Assembly: GCA_965197405.1 (NCBI GenBank)
Contig: OZ240206.1
Span: forward strand, 1,612,001 to 1,676,000
Direction of reading: 5' to 3'
Length of the DNA: 64,000 nucleotides
From: G965197405 sp965197405
Lineage (GTDB): Bacteria; Chloroflexota; Dehalococcoidia; Lucifugimonadales; JAGWBF01
Part shown: positions 36,077 through 44,412 of the stretch, one piece after another
Position numbering within the stretch: position 1 is the first letter of the stretch
Layout of the letters: each line of letters opens with the position of its first letter
Notes under the pieces: model-generated
The model's input: the letters and a program-made list of their open reading frames with translations, nothing else
Told to the model about the DNA's origin: nothing
Databases searched by the model: none
Translations under genes and position numbers: made by a program

Positions 36077-36988
36077 GTGCCTATCGAGCAAGTCTCTCCG
36101 GAGCTTGAACGGATTGTTTCACTGGACCAGGAGGTAGAGGAATTGGGGAGGGGTTACAGCGTTGCTGAAGGCCCCCTGTGGCACAAGGAAGGAGGATACC
36201 TCCTTTTCAGCGACATCCGCAACAACCGGCGGATGAAGTGGACGGCCCAGGAGGGCATAACCCTCCTCCAGGAGGATACCAACGGGGCAAACGGGCTTAC
36301 CTGGGACCCCCAGGGCAGAATGGTAATCTGCGAGGGCGGCGCTCGGCGCATGACCCGTCTGGAGGCCGACGGAAGCATCACAGTCATAGCCAACAACTAT
36401 CAGGGTACGCTGCTCAACCGCCCCAACGATGTGGTGGTGAAGTCCGACGGGAGCATTTACTTCACCGATCCGGGCGCACCGGACCCGGAGCTGGATATGG
36501 ACTTCTGCGGGGTGTACCGCGTCTCCCCGGACCTGAGCGACATCACCCTGGTGGTCAGGGACTTTGTCCTGCCCAACGGCCTGATGTTCTCTCCTGACGA
36601 AAGCATCCTCTACATAAACGACTCCGTCGGTGTCTTGAGGCGTGAGGACAACATGTTCCTCAGCATAGGTCATATAAGGGCCTTCGATGTACAGCCCGAC
36701 GGGACGCTGACCAACGACCGCGTCTTCAGCGAGCTGAGGTCGGACCGGTCCGGCATCCCGGACGGCATGAAGGTCGATGTGGAGGGTAACGTATACTGCA
36801 CGGGGCCCGGGGGACTATGGGTCCTGGACCCGTCGGGCAAGCACCTGGGGACCATTTTGACGGGGGCGGAGCAGACGACTAATAACGGCTGGGGTGGCGA
36901 CGACTGGAAGACCATGTTCATCACCACCATGGACGCCATCTTCCGTATCCAGCTGAACATTCCGGGAGTGCCCGTCCCGTCTCGTTAG
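36077..36988 (+). CDS. SMP-30/gluconolactonase/LRE-family protein
   Basis: 303 residues of a six-bladed beta-propeller. The family metal ligands sit in VAEGPLWHKEGGYLLFSDI (Glu at about 31), LNRPNDVVVKSDGSIYFTDPG (Asn about 117) and LPNGLMFSPDESILYINDSV (Asn and Asp about 175-190), with IPDGMKVDVEGNVYCTGPGGLWV further on. Lactonases of this type open sugar lactones with a divalent metal; substrate unknown. GTG 36077 follows AAGGAGGTCATC. No signal peptide. Confidence 0.9.
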   Translation: MPIEQVSPELERIVSLDQEVEELGRGYSVAEGPLWHKEGGYLLFSDIRNNRRMKWTAQEGITLLQEDTNGANGLTWDPQGRMVICEGGARRMTRLEADGSITVIANNYQGTLLNRPNDVVVKSDGSIYFTDPGAPDPELDMDFCGVYRVSPDLSDITLVVRDFVLPNGLMFSPDESILYINDSVGVLRREDNMFLSIGHIRAFDVQPDGTLTNDRVFSELRSDRSGIPDGMKVDVEGNVYCTGPGGLWVLDPSGKHLGTILTGAEQTTNNGWGGDDWKTMFITTMDAIFRIQLNIPGVPVPSR

Positions 36989-36990
36989 GG

Positions 36991-37135
36991 TCAGTGACCA
37001 GTGGCTAGTGATTAGTGGTTAGCGTTCAGTGGGTAGTGGATAGTAACTCCATCCGCGCTCTCTGAGATAAGCCCTCGACCAACCACCATTCACTAGCCAC
37101 TATTCACTAATTACTGACCACTAGCCACCGACCAA
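36991..37135. repeat. Family D inverted repeat (CACTGACCACTAG type)
   Basis: The left half repeats CAGTGGCTAGTGATTAGTGG; the right half repeats CACTAGCCACTATTCACTAATTAC; the halves form a long imperfect palindrome around 37065. Short pieces of the same repeat are at 7588 and 30478. Confidence 0.65.
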
Positions 37136-37152
37136 TTGCTGCCATGCCAGTC

Positions 37153-37181
37153 TTGATTTATAAGAACTTTTGTTCTATAAT
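37153..37181 (+). promoter_or_regulatory. Sigma-70-type promoter for the Cys-rich HTH gene
   Basis: TTGATT at 37153-37158 and TATAAT at 37176-37181, spacer 17 bases. The start would be near 37188, 25 bases before ATG 37213. The AGAAC-N4-GTTCT palindrome fills the spacer. Confidence 0.7.
37163..37176. promoter_or_regulatory. Palindromic operator, SOS-box-like (AGAAC-N4-GTTCT)
   Basis: AGAACTTTTGTTCT is a perfect 5+5 palindrome with a 4-base centre, matching the GAAC-N4-GTTC shape of LexA boxes in Gram-positive bacteria. It lies between -35 and -10, where a bound repressor would block RNA polymerase. Whether LexA of this lineage uses this motif is not known here. Confidence 0.5.
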
Positions 37182-37212
37182 CCTTCCACAAGACTGGATG
37201 AAGGATGCAGCA

Positions 37213-37506
37213 ATGAGACCTGGAGATACGAGCGCTCTCTTAGCGGACGTGGTCCCTGAAAGATACCCCTACCGTGACGAAGGCTGCGAGCTGTCGCCTT
37301 CCTGCCTCAGATGCCCGCTGCCTCAGTGCAAATACGATGACCCCGGCTGGTTCTACAGGCAGAAGCGAGAGGAGAGGGACAGAGAAGTGCTAGCGGCGCT
37401 GCGGGAGGCTGGCCTGTCGGTGCCGGAGGTGGCGGCCCTGTTCGCCCTGAGCCAGCGCACGATATTCCGCATCCTCAGCAGGGCCGAGACGCAGGCAATA
37501 GCTTGA
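37213..37506 (+). CDS. Small Cys-rich helix-turn-helix protein
   Basis: 97 residues. The first part holds four Cys in C-x5-C-x2-C-x4-C (GCELSPSCLRCPLPQCKYDDPG), a likely zinc or iron-sulfur site. A basic helix (KREERDREVLAALREAGLS) leads to a classic helix-turn-helix, VPEVAALFALSQRTIFRILSRA. It should be a DNA-binding regulator or phage-type control protein; the target is unknown. ATG 37213 is chosen over the upstream in-frame ATG 37144, since the promoter and AAGGA lie between them. Its possible autoregulation through the palindrome is an inference. Confidence 0.75.
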   Translation: MRPGDTSALLADVVPERYPYRDEGCELSPSCLRCPLPQCKYDDPGWFYRQKREERDREVLAALREAGLSVPEVAALFALSQRTIFRILSRAETQAIA

Positions 37507-37694
37507 CACCGCATACCGGAGTGATATGATGTAGCTGCCACCCACCCGCCGGGGGGGCGAGCCAGGCAAGGCAGTATTCGATGATGGGCCGCTGGGACCC
37601 TGCGGGGCCAAGACGGCCGGAAGGCAAGTAGTTGGCACCCCCTTGGCGGGTCCAAGGGGGTGCCCTTCGTTTGTGGGCAAGGGGAGGCCGTTCT

Positions 37695-38672
37695 GTGGCC
37701 AACGCCATAACCGACGTTCAGGGTATAGAGGTGGGCCATTACACGGACCGGGCCGCAGCCACCGGGTGTACGGTGGTGGTCTGCGCCGAGGGCGCGGTAG
37801 GGGGCGTAGACGTAAGGGGAGGCGCTCCCGGCACCAGGGAAACCGCCCTGCTGGGACCGGGGAACCTGGTGGAGCGGGTCCATGCCGTCCTCCTCAGCGG
37901 TGGCAGCGCCTTCGGACTCGACGCCTCGGCGGGGGTGATGCGCTATCTGGAAGAGCGGGGCATCGGGTTCAAACTTGGCCCTGCCACCATACCCATAGTG
38001 CCCGCCGCCATCCTCTTCGACCTCAACCTCATTACCGGCGAGGTCAGGCCCGGCCCCGAAGATGGCTACAAGGCCTGCGCTGCCCGCTCCAACGGCGCCG
38101 TGCCAGAGGGGAGCGTGGGTGCAGGCACGGGGGCTACGGTAGCCAAGGCCCTGGGCATGGAGCGGGCCATTAAAGGGGGCATCGGCACGGCTAGCCTGGA
38201 GCTACAGGGTGGCGTAGTGGTGGGGGCCATTGTGGCGGTGAACGCCTACGGAGGCGTCACGGACCATCGCGCTGGCAGGGTCCTCGCCGGTCCCCGCAGG
38301 GACGACGGAGCGGGGCTCCACGATCCGGTGGACCTGCTCATAAGAGGCGATGGCGAAAGTCCCAGCTCCCCGATGACCAACACCACCATCGGGGTCGTCG
38401 CCACCAACGCCGCCCTCACGAAAGACCAGGCCCACTTCCTGGCGAGGGTGAGCCACGATGGCCTGGCCCTTACCATCAGGCCATGCCACACGATGCAGGA
38501 CGGCGACACTATCTTTGCCCTGGCCACCGGCAAGGCTGCTGCCGCTCCTGACCTGGTCAGGCTGGGCGCGGCGGCAGTGGAGGTGACAGCCCAGTCCGTG
38601 CTGAGGGCGCTGCTCATGGCCGACGGACTGGGTGGGGTCCCTTCGCTGAGGGAGCTATCTACCCCGCCATAG
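37695..38672 (+). CDS. P1-family peptidase (DmpA/S58-like)
   Basis: 325 residues of the DmpA/L-aminopeptidase fold, an Ntn-type enzyme that cleaves itself at a Gly-Ser/Thr bond to expose its nucleophile. N-terminus ITDVQGIEVGHYTD, then GCTVVVCAEGAVGGVDVRGGAPGTRET, VLLSGGSAFGLDASAGVMRYLEE, SVGAGTGATVAKALG, and MTNTTIGVVATNAALTK with the likely nucleophile Thr in the N-T-T motif. Members cut N-terminal D- or L-amino acids, or beta-peptides. GTG 37695 is taken as start, as NAITDVQGI begins the domain. It is read towards the pan gene group. Confidence 0.88.
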   Translation: MANAITDVQGIEVGHYTDRAAATGCTVVVCAEGAVGGVDVRGGAPGTRETALLGPGNLVERVHAVLLSGGSAFGLDASAGVMRYLEERGIGFKLGPATIPIVPAAILFDLNLITGEVRPGPEDGYKACAARSNGAVPEGSVGAGTGATVAKALGMERAIKGGIGTASLELQGGVVVGAIVAVNAYGGVTDHRAGRVLAGPRRDDGAGLHDPVDLLIRGDGESPSSPMTNTTIGVVATNAALTKDQAHFLARVSHDGLALTIRPCHTMQDGDTIFALATGKAAAAPDLVRLGAAAVEVTAQSVLRALLMADGLGGVPSLRELSTPP

Positions 38673-38739
38673 CGGGCTGGCGGCCGGTGGCACAACGGCC
38701 AGGCGGTCTTGATTACCGGTGCCCAGGTTGAGGTGAGAA

Positions 38740-39624
38740 ATGGATGGCCCGACGATTGGATTCATCGGAGCAGGGGCCGTGGGCAAAGGTCTCGCCCTGG
38801 CCATCGCCTCCAGGGGATACAGCGTCGTGGCCGTCTACAGTCGAAGCCGGACCTCAGCAGAAGCCCTGGCCGCCCGTGTGCCAGGCTGTGAAAGCCTCCC
38901 AGTCCCTCAGGAGGTGGCCGACAGGTGCAGCCTGGTCTTCATCACCACCCCCGATGAGGCTATAAACCGGGTGGCTTCCCAGGTAAAATGGCGTACCGGA
39001 CAAGGAGTCGTACACTGCAGCGGGGCCGAGTCCCTGGACATACTGGAGCCTGCCGCCAGGCAGGGTGCCCTTCCAGGCTCCTTCCATCCCTTTCAGACCT
39101 TCGCCTGCCTGGAGACCCCGGAAGAGGCCGTGGAGCGTCTGGAGGGGACTCTATTTTCCATAGAGGGCCATGGCTGGCTCCGGAGCTTCCTGGAGAAGAT
39201 AGCCGCCCATCTGGGCGGCAGGTCCATACCCGTCAGACCCGAAGATCGGGCCATCTATCACGCTTCGGCTGTCATGGCTTGTGGCTATGTGGTGGCCCTG
39301 CTGGAAGCCGCCGCCGGCCTGTGGCAGGCTATGGGGGCCTCTCGGGAAGACGCCCTGTCCACAATCGTCCCCCTCGCGAGGACTACCCTGGAAAATATCT
39401 CCAGGGCGGGACCCGAGGCGAGCGCGACCGGCCCCCTGATGCGCGGGGACGCAGCGACCTTGCAACGGCACCTGGAGGCCCTGGAAAGCAGGCTGCCCAG
39501 GCTCATCCCCCTGTATTCCTCCCTCTCCCTGGAGTCTCTCTCCCTGGCCCGGGAAAAGGTGGGCAGAGACAAGCTGGAGGAGATGGAGCGGCTGATTGAA
39601 GAGTACGCTCGTAGACACGTTTAG
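38740..39624 (+). CDS. Rossmann-like/DUF2520 NADP-binding protein, candidate ketopantoate reductase
   Basis: 294 residues. TIGFIGAGAVGKGLALAIASRGY is an NADP-binding Rossmann loop (GAGAVG), followed by VFITTPDEAINRVA, VHCSGAESLDILEPA, LPGSFHPFQTFA and, in the C-terminal helical domain (DUF2520), IYHASAVMACGYVVALLEAAAGLW. This is the fold of ketopantoate reductases and 6-phosphogluconate dehydrogenase relatives. It sits immediately upstream of panB (with panC two genes on) and no ordinary panE is visible, so reducing ketopantoate to pantoate is an attractive but unproven role. Confidence 0.85.
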   Translation: MDGPTIGFIGAGAVGKGLALAIASRGYSVVAVYSRSRTSAEALAARVPGCESLPVPQEVADRCSLVFITTPDEAINRVASQVKWRTGQGVVHCSGAESLDILEPAARQGALPGSFHPFQTFACLETPEEAVERLEGTLFSIEGHGWLRSFLEKIAAHLGGRSIPVRPEDRAIYHASAVMACGYVVALLEAAAGLWQAMGASREDALSTIVPLARTTLENISRAGPEASATGPLMRGDAATLQRHLEALESRLPRLIPLYSSLSLESLSLAREKVGRDKLEEMERLIEEYARRHV

Positions 39625-39625
39625 A

Positions 39626-39748
39626 GGGTGTGCAAAAAGTTCCTTCTCCCCTGGTGAGAGAAGGCTAGGATGAGGGGGACGGCCTTGCCGAGGGGAACGC
39701 CCCCTCACTCTAACCCTCTCCCGCGAGGGGCGAGGGGACTTTGCACAT
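39626..39748. repeat. Dispersed repeat family C, copy
   Basis: Starts GTGTGCAAAAAGTTCCTTCTCC and ends GGACTTTGCACATAC, an inverted pair of about 15 bases. Inside are GAAGGCTAGGATGAGGGGG and CTAACCCTCTCCCGCGAGGG. This copy shows the family ends most clearly. Confidence 0.8.
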
Positions 39749-39750
39749 AC

Positions 39751-39820
39751 CCTGCTGCGAAAGCAGGGAAGTGACGCTGGGGAAGTCGTCAGGGTTTATT
39801 ATATTGTTCACCTATTAGTA
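39751..39820. repeat. MITE-like repeat family B, degenerate partial copy
   Basis: GCTGCGAAAGCAGGGAAGTGACGCTGGGGAAG and GGTTTATTATATTGTTCACC then TATTAGTAG, matching the right half of family B. Confidence 0.5.
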
Positions 39821-39860
39821 GCTGCCAAATGCTCTGCCAAATGCTCTGAAGGAGGGTGAC

Positions 39861-40724
39861 ATGGCCAGGCGGGTGACGGTAAGAGACATCGCTAGCATGA
39901 AGGCCAAGGGTGAGAAGATAGCCATGATCACCGCCTACGACTACACCACCGCCAGGCTGGCCGACGAGTCCGGATTTCCCATGCTCCTGGTGGGGGACAG
40001 CCTGGGCATGGTGGTGTTGGGCTACGACTCCACCATACCCGTGACTATGGAGGACATGCTCCACCACATCAAGGCCGTGGCCCGGGGCTCGAAACGCTCC
40101 CTGATAGTGGGAGACCTCCCCTTCATGGCCTACCGTATAGACACGTCCCAGGCCCTCCACAACGCCGCGCGGCTCCTGCAAGAGGGCAACGCCCACGCGG
40201 TGAAGCTGGAAGGGGGAGAGCGCGTGGCCGGTACGGTGCACCGCATCGTGGAGTGCGGCATACCCGTCATGGGCCACATCGGACTCACGCCCCAGTCGGT
40301 GAACAGCTTTGGCGGGTACAGGGTCCGGGGCAAGGGCAAGCAGGAGGCTGCCCAGCTGCTCAGGGACGCGATAGCATTGGAGGAGGCCGGGGCCTTTGCC
40401 CTGGTGCTGGAGCTGGTGCCCACAGCCCTCGCCGGCGCCATCACCCGGCGGCTATCCATCCCCACCATAGGCATCGGCGCCGGGCCTTGCTGCGACGGCC
40501 AGGTCCAGGTGCTTCACGATATGCTGGGCCTGTACACGGACTTTGTGCCCAAGCACGCCAGGCAGTACGCCCGCCTGGCCGAGAGCATGGCCGACGCCTT
40601 CAAACGCTACGTGGACGAGGTGAAGGACGGCTCCTTCCCCACCGAGAAAGAGAGCTTCGGCATGGACGAGGGCATTCTGGACGAGCTGGAAGCCGCTTCG
40701 GTAAGGCTACCGGGCGAAGGGTAG
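39861..40724 (+). CDS. panB: 3-methyl-2-oxobutanoate hydroxymethyltransferase
   Basis: PanB adds hydroxymethyl from methylene-THF to ketoisovalerate, forming ketopantoate for CoA. 287 residues: KIAMITAYDYTTARLADESG, LVGDSLGMVVLGYDSTIPVTMEDML, GDLPFMAYRID (metal Asp), AVKLEGG (Lys), PVMGHIGLTPQSVNSFGGYRVRG, and IPTIGIGAGPCCDGQVQVLHDMLGLY. GAAGGAGGGTGAC precedes ATG 39861. panC follows after one intervening gene. Confidence 0.97.
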   Translation: MARRVTVRDIASMKAKGEKIAMITAYDYTTARLADESGFPMLLVGDSLGMVVLGYDSTIPVTMEDMLHHIKAVARGSKRSLIVGDLPFMAYRIDTSQALHNAARLLQEGNAHAVKLEGGERVAGTVHRIVECGIPVMGHIGLTPQSVNSFGGYRVRGKGKQEAAQLLRDAIALEEAGAFALVLELVPTALAGAITRRLSIPTIGIGAGPCCDGQVQVLHDMLGLYTDFVPKHARQYARLAESMADAFKRYVDEVKDGSFPTEKESFGMDEGILDELEAASVRLPGEG

Positions 40725-40889
40725 AGGGGCGGCTAGGGCGGCGGTGTCTGTCGTCACTCCCGCGAACGCGGGAGTCCAAGGGTGTCGGGGCGGTAGATAC
40801 CCGCTCCCCGTTTTCACGGGGACAAGCTTCGCGGGTATGGCGAAGGGTACTTTCACAGCAATCGCTATCTGAAATACAGGGAGGGTGCT

Positions 40890-41651
40890 ATGGGGATTCT
40901 AGGGATCGAAAACAGAACGGAAAACTGGAAAACCGCGTATTGCTTCTCCCCGTTTTTCAGAGACCCCTCCGCTCGCAGTATTCTTGCTAATCGCCTACTC
41001 AAACCGTTAGATAAGTCTCAATCAAGCGATGTCCATCTCGAGCTATTTTGGTATGGGATGCGGGACTATATTGCCCACCTAAAGAAGGAAAAGAAGCCCG
41101 CCCCCACTCCCCAGGACTTAGCAGAGCGTTATACGTGCCTATTTGGCGACTTGCGTGGACACATTGAAAAGTTCATTGAAGAATTTGGGCAATCACGGAC
41201 TCTGAGACCACTCAATAATACTTGGAACTATGATGTGGGCACGGAAGACAGTGTCAAGAGCTTGTACAGCAACCTGGCCCGCACCGAAATAGACATTGTC
41301 TTGGAAACCTCCAAGCACCTTTTCATCGGGGAAGCCAAGCACGAGTCGAAATTGGTGGGGGACGGAAGTCGGGTCCTCGTCCATCAGTTCATCCGCGAAT
41401 ACGTGATGGCAACAATTCTGGTTGACTTCCGTGCATCCGACGATTACCCCAGGAAAATAGTAATCCCCTTTGTGGTGGGGGATGATGCCAAACAACTGAA
41501 GGAGTACCATCAGATTAGGTTCATGATCTCGCAAGAGAGGAAGGACCATGACTCCGGCAAGAAATGGCTTGATGAGAAAAATGTGCTGTCGTGGGACGAC
41601 ATTGAAAACTTCACCCGTAACCCTTCCGCCAAGGCCGAGACTGAACAATAA
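40890..41651 (+). CDS. PD-(D/E)XK-like nuclease-fold protein, unknown role
   Basis: 253 residues between panB and panC. A candidate nuclease site is seen: E133 and D135 in RTEIDIVLETS and E148-A-K150 in FIGEAKHES, matching D-(x)n-(D/E)-x-K. The N-terminal half (ENWKTAYCFSPFFRD and FWYGMRDYIAHLKKEKK) is not recognised. Ribosome binding site GGGAGGGTGCT precedes ATG 40890. The gene is AT-richer than panB and panC and has 166 bases of repeat-type sequence before it, both signs of an insert. It could be a solitary restriction-type or repair nuclease; no methyltransferase is beside it. Confidence 0.7.
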   Translation: MGILGIENRTENWKTAYCFSPFFRDPSARSILANRLLKPLDKSQSSDVHLELFWYGMRDYIAHLKKEKKPAPTPQDLAERYTCLFGDLRGHIEKFIEEFGQSRTLRPLNNTWNYDVGTEDSVKSLYSNLARTEIDIVLETSKHLFIGEAKHESKLVGDGSRVLVHQFIREYVMATILVDFRASDDYPRKIVIPFVVGDDAKQLKEYHQIRFMISQERKDHDSGKKWLDEKNVLSWDDIENFTRNPSAKAETEQ

Positions 41652-41674
41652 TAGACTGCCCCCACGAAGGAGAC

Positions 41675-42538
41675 GTGTCGCCTGATATGCGAGTCCTTCC
41701 CAAGATTGCAGACTTCCAGGGCGTCCGCGGCCGGCTTCACGGCACGCTGGGATTTGTGCCAACTATGGGCTACCTGCACGAGGGTCACTTAGCCCTGGTG
41801 CGCCGCGCGCGTGGGGAGAACGACGCGGTGGCCGCGAGCATATTCGTCAACCCGTCCCAGTTTGGCCCCGGCGAGGACTTCAGCGCCTACCCCAGGGATA
41901 TGGACCGCGACCTGTCCCTTCTGGCCGCTGAAGGGGTGGACCTGGTCTTTACCCCGTCCCCGGAGGATGTGTACCCGCCGGGCTTCGATACCTGGGTCGA
42001 GGTCGGGGACATGGCCCGCCGCCTCGAGGGGGAGCATCGCCCCGGCCACTTCCGGGGTGTGGCTACGGTGGTCGCCAAGCTCTTCAACGTGGTGCGACCC
42101 GGCAGGGCCTACTTCGGCCAGAAGGACGGCCAGCAGGTGGCGGTGATAAGGAAGATGGTCTCCGACCTGGACATGGGCATAGACATAGTGGTGGTGCCCA
42201 CGGTGCGGGAACCCGACGGCCTGGCCCTCAGCAGCCGCAACGTGTACCTGACCCCGGCGCAGCGGGAGGCGGCCCCCGTGATATACAGGGCGCTCTGCGA
42301 GGCCGGGAGGCTCTGGGAGGAGGGGGAGAGAGAGGGAGAGCGGCTGCGTCGCGGGGTGCGCCGTATCCTCGAACAGGAGCCCCTCGTCGAAAGGATTGAC
42401 TACGTGAGCGTGGCCGACGCCTCCGGCCTGGTGGAGGCGTCGGGCGCTATTCGTCAGCCTGTGATGGTCTCCGTGGCGGTCCACATGGGCAGGACTCGCC
42501 TCATAGACAACATCATCCTAGGCTGCCTGCTGGGCTGA
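41675..42538 (+). CDS. panC: Pantothenate synthetase
   Basis: PanC joins pantoate and beta-alanine using ATP. 287 residues: VPTMGYLHEGHLALVRRAR (HIGH-type), IFVNPSQFGPGEDFSAYPRDMDRDL, EGEHRPGHFRGVATVVAKLFNVVRPGRAYFGQKDGQQVAVI (KMSKS-region analogue downstream: VREPDGLALSSRNVYL), and a helical C-terminal domain. The start is GTG 41675 close behind AAGGAG; ATG 41687 is possible. Distance from the intruding gene upstream is 23 bases. Confidence 0.96.
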   Translation: MSPDMRVLPKIADFQGVRGRLHGTLGFVPTMGYLHEGHLALVRRARGENDAVAASIFVNPSQFGPGEDFSAYPRDMDRDLSLLAAEGVDLVFTPSPEDVYPPGFDTWVEVGDMARRLEGEHRPGHFRGVATVVAKLFNVVRPGRAYFGQKDGQQVAVIRKMVSDLDMGIDIVVVPTVREPDGLALSSRNVYLTPAQREAAPVIYRALCEAGRLWEEGEREGERLRRGVRRILEQEPLVERIDYVSVADASGLVEASGAIRQPVMVSVAVHMGRTRLIDNIILGCLLG

Positions 42539-42551
42539 TTGAATGCGCCCG

Positions 42552-43490
42552 CTACCTGCCTCTGCTGCCGGCCCCGGTGCTCCGCGTGGGGGTCGCAGGG
42601 GGCGTCCTGACAAACTGGGCCTTGAGCAGCAGCAGGGGTATCGTTATCGCCAATACCACAAGGGATACGAAATGCGCCTCGTTAAGCCCTATGGCCCATT
42701 CTCTGTCCATGGGCGGCAGCCCGGTCCGCAGGAAGCTGATGAAGAATTTCCCCAGGGAATAGATAGCCAGGTACAGGGCGAAGACCATCCCCCGGGGCCT
42801 CAGACGGTCTCGCAGCGGCCATATAATCGCCAGAACGACGATGTCCAGGAGCATTTCATACACCACGGCGGGGTGGCTGGACCTGAGACCATGCACCGCG
42901 TTGCTGGGACTCTCCGGGTTGCTGTAGACAAATGCCCAGGGCAGGTTGGAGAGCTTTGCCACGTGCTCGCCGTTGATGATGTCGCCTATTCTGCCTATGG
43001 CCATGCCAATCAGGAGGGCGGGGGCGGCGATGTCGGCCGCGTGCCCCACCGAGGGCAGCGGGGCCTTCTCCAGCCTCCATGACTTGATCCTCCCGAACAC
43101 ACTGTTCCACCCGTCCAGAAACCGGCTGTGGTTCCTGACCATCACATAGGCTGCCCCGAACAGGAAACCTCCCAGGATGGCCCCGTATATGGCTATACCC
43201 CCGTTCCATATCTGCACTATCCTGACGGGGTCATACTTGTAGAAGTCGCCCCACAGGTCTATGACGTGCAACGCCCTGGCCCCGATGATGCCTCCGATTA
43301 CCCCCCAGACTGCCACGGAGTAGGCGGAGTCCGTGACAAGGCCCTCCTTCCTGGCCCATCTGACCGCCAGGTATACCGCTATGGCCACGGAGATGAAGGT
43401 GAGAAAGCCGTGCCAGGTGAGCACGAAGTTCCCTATGGTAGCCAAGTCGGGGTCAATGCCTATCCTTATACTCATAAAGGGTATGCTCAT
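42552..43490 (-). CDS. lgt: Prolipoprotein diacylglyceryl transferase
   Basis: Lgt attaches diacylglycerol to the lipobox Cys of prolipoproteins in the inner membrane. 312 residues with about seven membrane spans. Start NFVLTWHGFLTFISVAIAVYLAVRW; signature GRIGDIINGEHVA (G-R-x-x-N/D-x-x-N-x-E) near residue 175, HPAVVYEMLLDIVVL, and LYLAIYSLGKFFISFLRTG. A Pro-Thr-Arg tail (RTPPATPTRSTGAGSRG) is unusual. Lipoproteins at 3765, 5628, 47694 and 54304 are likely substrates. Reads with ispE and rsmA. Confidence 0.94.
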   Translation of the reverse strand: MSIPFMSIRIGIDPDLATIGNFVLTWHGFLTFISVAIAVYLAVRWARKEGLVTDSAYSVAVWGVIGGIIGARALHVIDLWGDFYKYDPVRIVQIWNGGIAIYGAILGGFLFGAAYVMVRNHSRFLDGWNSVFGRIKSWRLEKAPLPSVGHAADIAAPALLIGMAIGRIGDIINGEHVAKLSNLPWAFVYSNPESPSNAVHGLRSSHPAVVYEMLLDIVVLAIIWPLRDRLRPRGMVFALYLAIYSLGKFFISFLRTGLPPMDREWAIGLNEAHFVSLVVLAITIPLLLLKAQFVRTPPATPTRSTGAGSRGR

Positions 43491-43527
43491 GTTCGCAAGT
43501 CTCCTCCTGATTGGGTCATGGCCGGCC

Positions 43528-44412
43528 TCAGCCCGGGGATAGGGGCGCGTCCGGGGCTATAGTGCTTACACAGTACGCCCTGAACCCCTTTCTTTTCAAG
43601 GACTCGGAGAGCCTTTCGCCCTCCTCCTTGCACGACACAAAGCTATACAGGGCAGGGCCGCTGCCCGATAGGCAGACTCTCTTTGCCCCCGCTTCCAGGA
43701 AGGCTTGCCTGGACTGGTCGAAGCCGTGAAAAGCTACGGGGGCCAGAGGTTCAAAGACGTTGAACAGAAGCTCCTGAGAGAACCCGCCACCCTCAAGGGT
43801 ATCCATCAGGCCCCGCGTGTAGCCGCCGCCGGTGTAGCGCTCAGGGGTCATCATGGAGTATAGGCGCGCCGTCTTGCTGGCGAGGGGGTCGCCCGGCCCC
43901 GCATGTGGGAGCGCCGGGCATAGCAGCACGACCCAACTTTGGGATATGGGCGGCAGGTCCCTTATCACGTCGCCTCGCCCCTCGCCCAGGGCCGTGCCTC
44001 CCCTTAGAAAGAAGGGGACGTCGGCCCCCAGGGAAGCTCCGATAGATTGAAGGCGCGCGTCGTCCAGCCCCAGCTCCCAGAGGGAGTTGAGGGCCTTGAG
44101 GGTGGCGGCGGCGTCGCTGCTCCCACCGCCCAGGCCCATGCCGACGGGTATGTGCTTCCCCAGGAGTACCCTGGCCCCTTTGCCGCACCCGGTGGCCTTC
44201 CGCAGGGAGTCCCCGGCCTTCCATGCCAGGTTGTCCTCGACGCCCAGGACAGGCTCGGTGCATTCTATCTCCAACTCCGGTGCGAGGGTGAAATGGAGCG
44301 TGTCCGCCAGGTCTATTGTCTGGAGGACGGTCCTCACCTCATGATAGCCGTCGGAGCGGCGGCCCAGAACCTCCAGGGTCAGATTTATCTTCGCATAGGC
44401 TTTGGTTTCCAC
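43528..44412 (-). CDS. ispE: 4-diphosphocytidyl-2-C-methyl-D-erythritol kinase
   Basis: IspE phosphorylates CDP-ME in the MEP isoprenoid pathway. 294-residue GHMP kinase: KAYAKINLTLEVLGRRSDGYHEVRTVLQTIDLAD, the ATP-loop HIPVGMGLGGGSSDAAATLKALN (P-x-x-x-G-L-G-x-G-x-S-S) near 93, and FLRGGTALGEGRGD, GAKRVCLSGSGPALYSF. It overlaps the end of rsmA by 74 bases. The pathway partner ispH is at 7610. Confidence 0.95.
   Translation of the reverse strand: METKAYAKINLTLEVLGRRSDGYHEVRTVLQTIDLADTLHFTLAPELEIECTEPVLGVEDNLAWKAGDSLRKATGCGKGARVLLGKHIPVGMGLGGGSSDAAATLKALNSLWELGLDDARLQSIGASLGADVPFFLRGGTALGEGRGDVIRDLPPISQSWVVLLCPALPHAGPGDPLASKTARLYSMMTPERYTGGGYTRGLMDTLEGGGFSQELLFNVFEPLAPVAFHGFDQSRQAFLEAGAKRVCLSGSGPALYSFVSCKEEGERLSESLKRKGFRAYCVSTIAPDAPLSPG

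Noticed and set aside
36991..37135. Origin or attachment site in the long palindrome
   Set aside because: The sequence is a degenerate repeat of CACTGACCACTAG pieces also seen elsewhere; no integrase, DnaA boxes or duplicated tRNA end is near.
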